A stretch of DNA of 5,071 nucleotides, taken from assembly GCA_050942615.1 (NCBI GenBank), contig JBMNNQ010000088.1, forward strand, positions 1 to 5,071, written 5' to 3'. The notes beneath the pieces are model-generated. The model saw nothing but the letters and a program-made list of their open reading frames with translations. It did not search any database and was not told the origin of the DNA. Positions 4,613-5,071 of this stretch are shown piece after piece. Position numbers and translations under genes: made by a program. The stretch is from JAAZMI01 sp050942615 (lineage in GTDB: Bacteria; Bacillota; Dethiobacteria; DTU022; UBA8154). Each line of letters starts with the position of its first letter. Within the stretch, counting starts at the first letter, position 1.

Positions 4613-5071
4613 TTAATCAGGATTTTCAATTTTATTTATAATCATTGCATAAACCTGGGGCGGAACCAATCCTTTTATATCACCGCCATAGCTGGCTACT
4701 TCCTTTACGAGGCTGGAACTGATAAAAGAGTACTTATAGTCGGTCATCATAAACATGGTGTCCACATTACGATTCAACTTTTTATTAATCAAAGCCATCT
4801 GAAATTCAAACTCAAAATCTGAAATTGCACGCAGCCCTTTGATAATGATCGCCAAATTATTTTTTTCTGCATACTCCACCAGAAGTCCCTGGTAAGAATC
4901 CACCTCCACGTTATCGTAAGACTGGGTAATGCTTTTCAACATTCTTACCCTTTCTGCCATGGAAAACAGTGCATTCTTCCGGGGATTTTCCAAAACTGCT
5001 ACAATAAGGTGATCAAAAACTTTACTGGCACGCTCAATTATATCCAAATGACCCCTGGTTACAGGATCAAA
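4613..5071 (-). CDS. coaD: phosphopantetheine adenylyltransferase (PPAT), N-terminus beyond the window
   Basis: It transfers AMP from ATP to 4'-phosphopantetheine, giving dephospho-CoA, the penultimate step of coenzyme A synthesis; the enzyme is a cytoplasmic hexamer. The frame runs open to the window edge: the last bases (5048-5071) encode FDPVTRGH, holding the TxGH nucleotide-binding motif. A TTG at 5045-5047 that might be taken as the start is therefore internal (Leu of GHLDII). Further family marks are KGLRAISDFE (GLR at 4829-4837), EFQMALINKKLN and the ISSS-LVKEVASYGG-GLVPP block near the C-terminus, which carries the second nucleotide-binding motif. 152 residues are visible, and about nine are missing (usually MxxAxYPGS), for a total near 160 as usual. 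Placement beside ylbJ matches the B. subtilis ylb region, where rsmD normally precedes coaD; rsmD would lie to the right of the window. Confidence 0.96.
   Translation of the reverse strand, partial: FDPVTRGHLDIIERASKVFDHLIVAVLENPRKNALFSMAERVRMLKSITQSYDNVEVDSYQGLLVEYAEKNNLAIIIKGLRAISDFEFEFQMALINKKLNRNVDTMFMMTDYKYSFISSSLVKEVASYGGDIKGLVPPQVYAMIINKIENPD

Noticed and set aside
4610..4822. 70-codon plus-strand frame opposite coaD
   Set aside because: Antisense shadow of coaD, whose motifs are unmistakable.
5045..5047. TTG as a start codon for coaD
   Set aside because: The same frame continues upstream to the window edge with FDPVTRGH, the essential N-terminal nucleotide-binding motif, so this codon is an internal leucine.
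1..5071. CRISPR array, insertion sequence, tRNA or prophage genes
   Set aside because: No regular spacer-repeat pattern, transposase motifs, cloverleaf or phage genes were seen; all coding space is accounted for by housekeeping and sporulation genes.

Overview
The window looks like chromosomal DNA from an endospore-forming, low-to-mid G+C Firmicute, most likely a Clostridia-type anaerobe. Three things point there. The coaD, ylbJ and ylbL genes sit together, as in the Bacillus subtilis ylb region. ylbJ is a sporulation gene. The RNase P RNA is type A, as in Clostridia, whereas Bacillales carry type B. The genus cannot be fixed from this sequence alone.

Layout from left to right. Bases 1-1151 (minus strand) hold citrate synthase, with its C-terminus cut off by the window edge. 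Bases 1152-1418 are a control region: a 5' UTR hairpin, a sigma-A-like promoter overlapped by a 13-bp direct repeat of palindromic ATTGCAAT boxes, a separate 7-bp-arm palindrome, and the terminator hairpin of the next gene. Bases 1419-1789 (minus) hold rnpB, the RNase P RNA, with a strong promoter at 1817-1845. Bases 1920-3008 (minus) hold ylbL, a membrane-anchored PDZ plus Lon-type (S16) serine protease. Bases 3129-4454 (plus) hold ylbJ (spoVV), a polytopic sporulation membrane protein divergent from ylbL. Bases 4455-4612 are a convergent intergenic stretch with a GC-rich block flanked by opposed A/T runs. Bases 4613-5071 (minus) hold coaD, phosphopantetheine adenylyltransferase, with its first few residues beyond the right edge.

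The genes do not form one operon. coaD supplies the last-but-one step of coenzyme A synthesis. Citrate synthase uses acetyl-CoA. ylbJ is expected to act in the mother cell during spore formation, in dipicolinic acid transport. ylbL is a regulatory or quality-control protease outside the membrane. rnpB is a housekeeping tRNA-processing RNA. Every gene belongs to a known family, and I see no undescribed multi-gene system. The least explained parts are non-coding: the repeated palindromic boxes over the citrate synthase promoter, the GC-rich block between ylbJ and coaD, three helically phased AAACTG repeats upstream of rnpB, and the odd C-terminal tail of YlbL with a strong Shine-Dalgarno sequence inside it.
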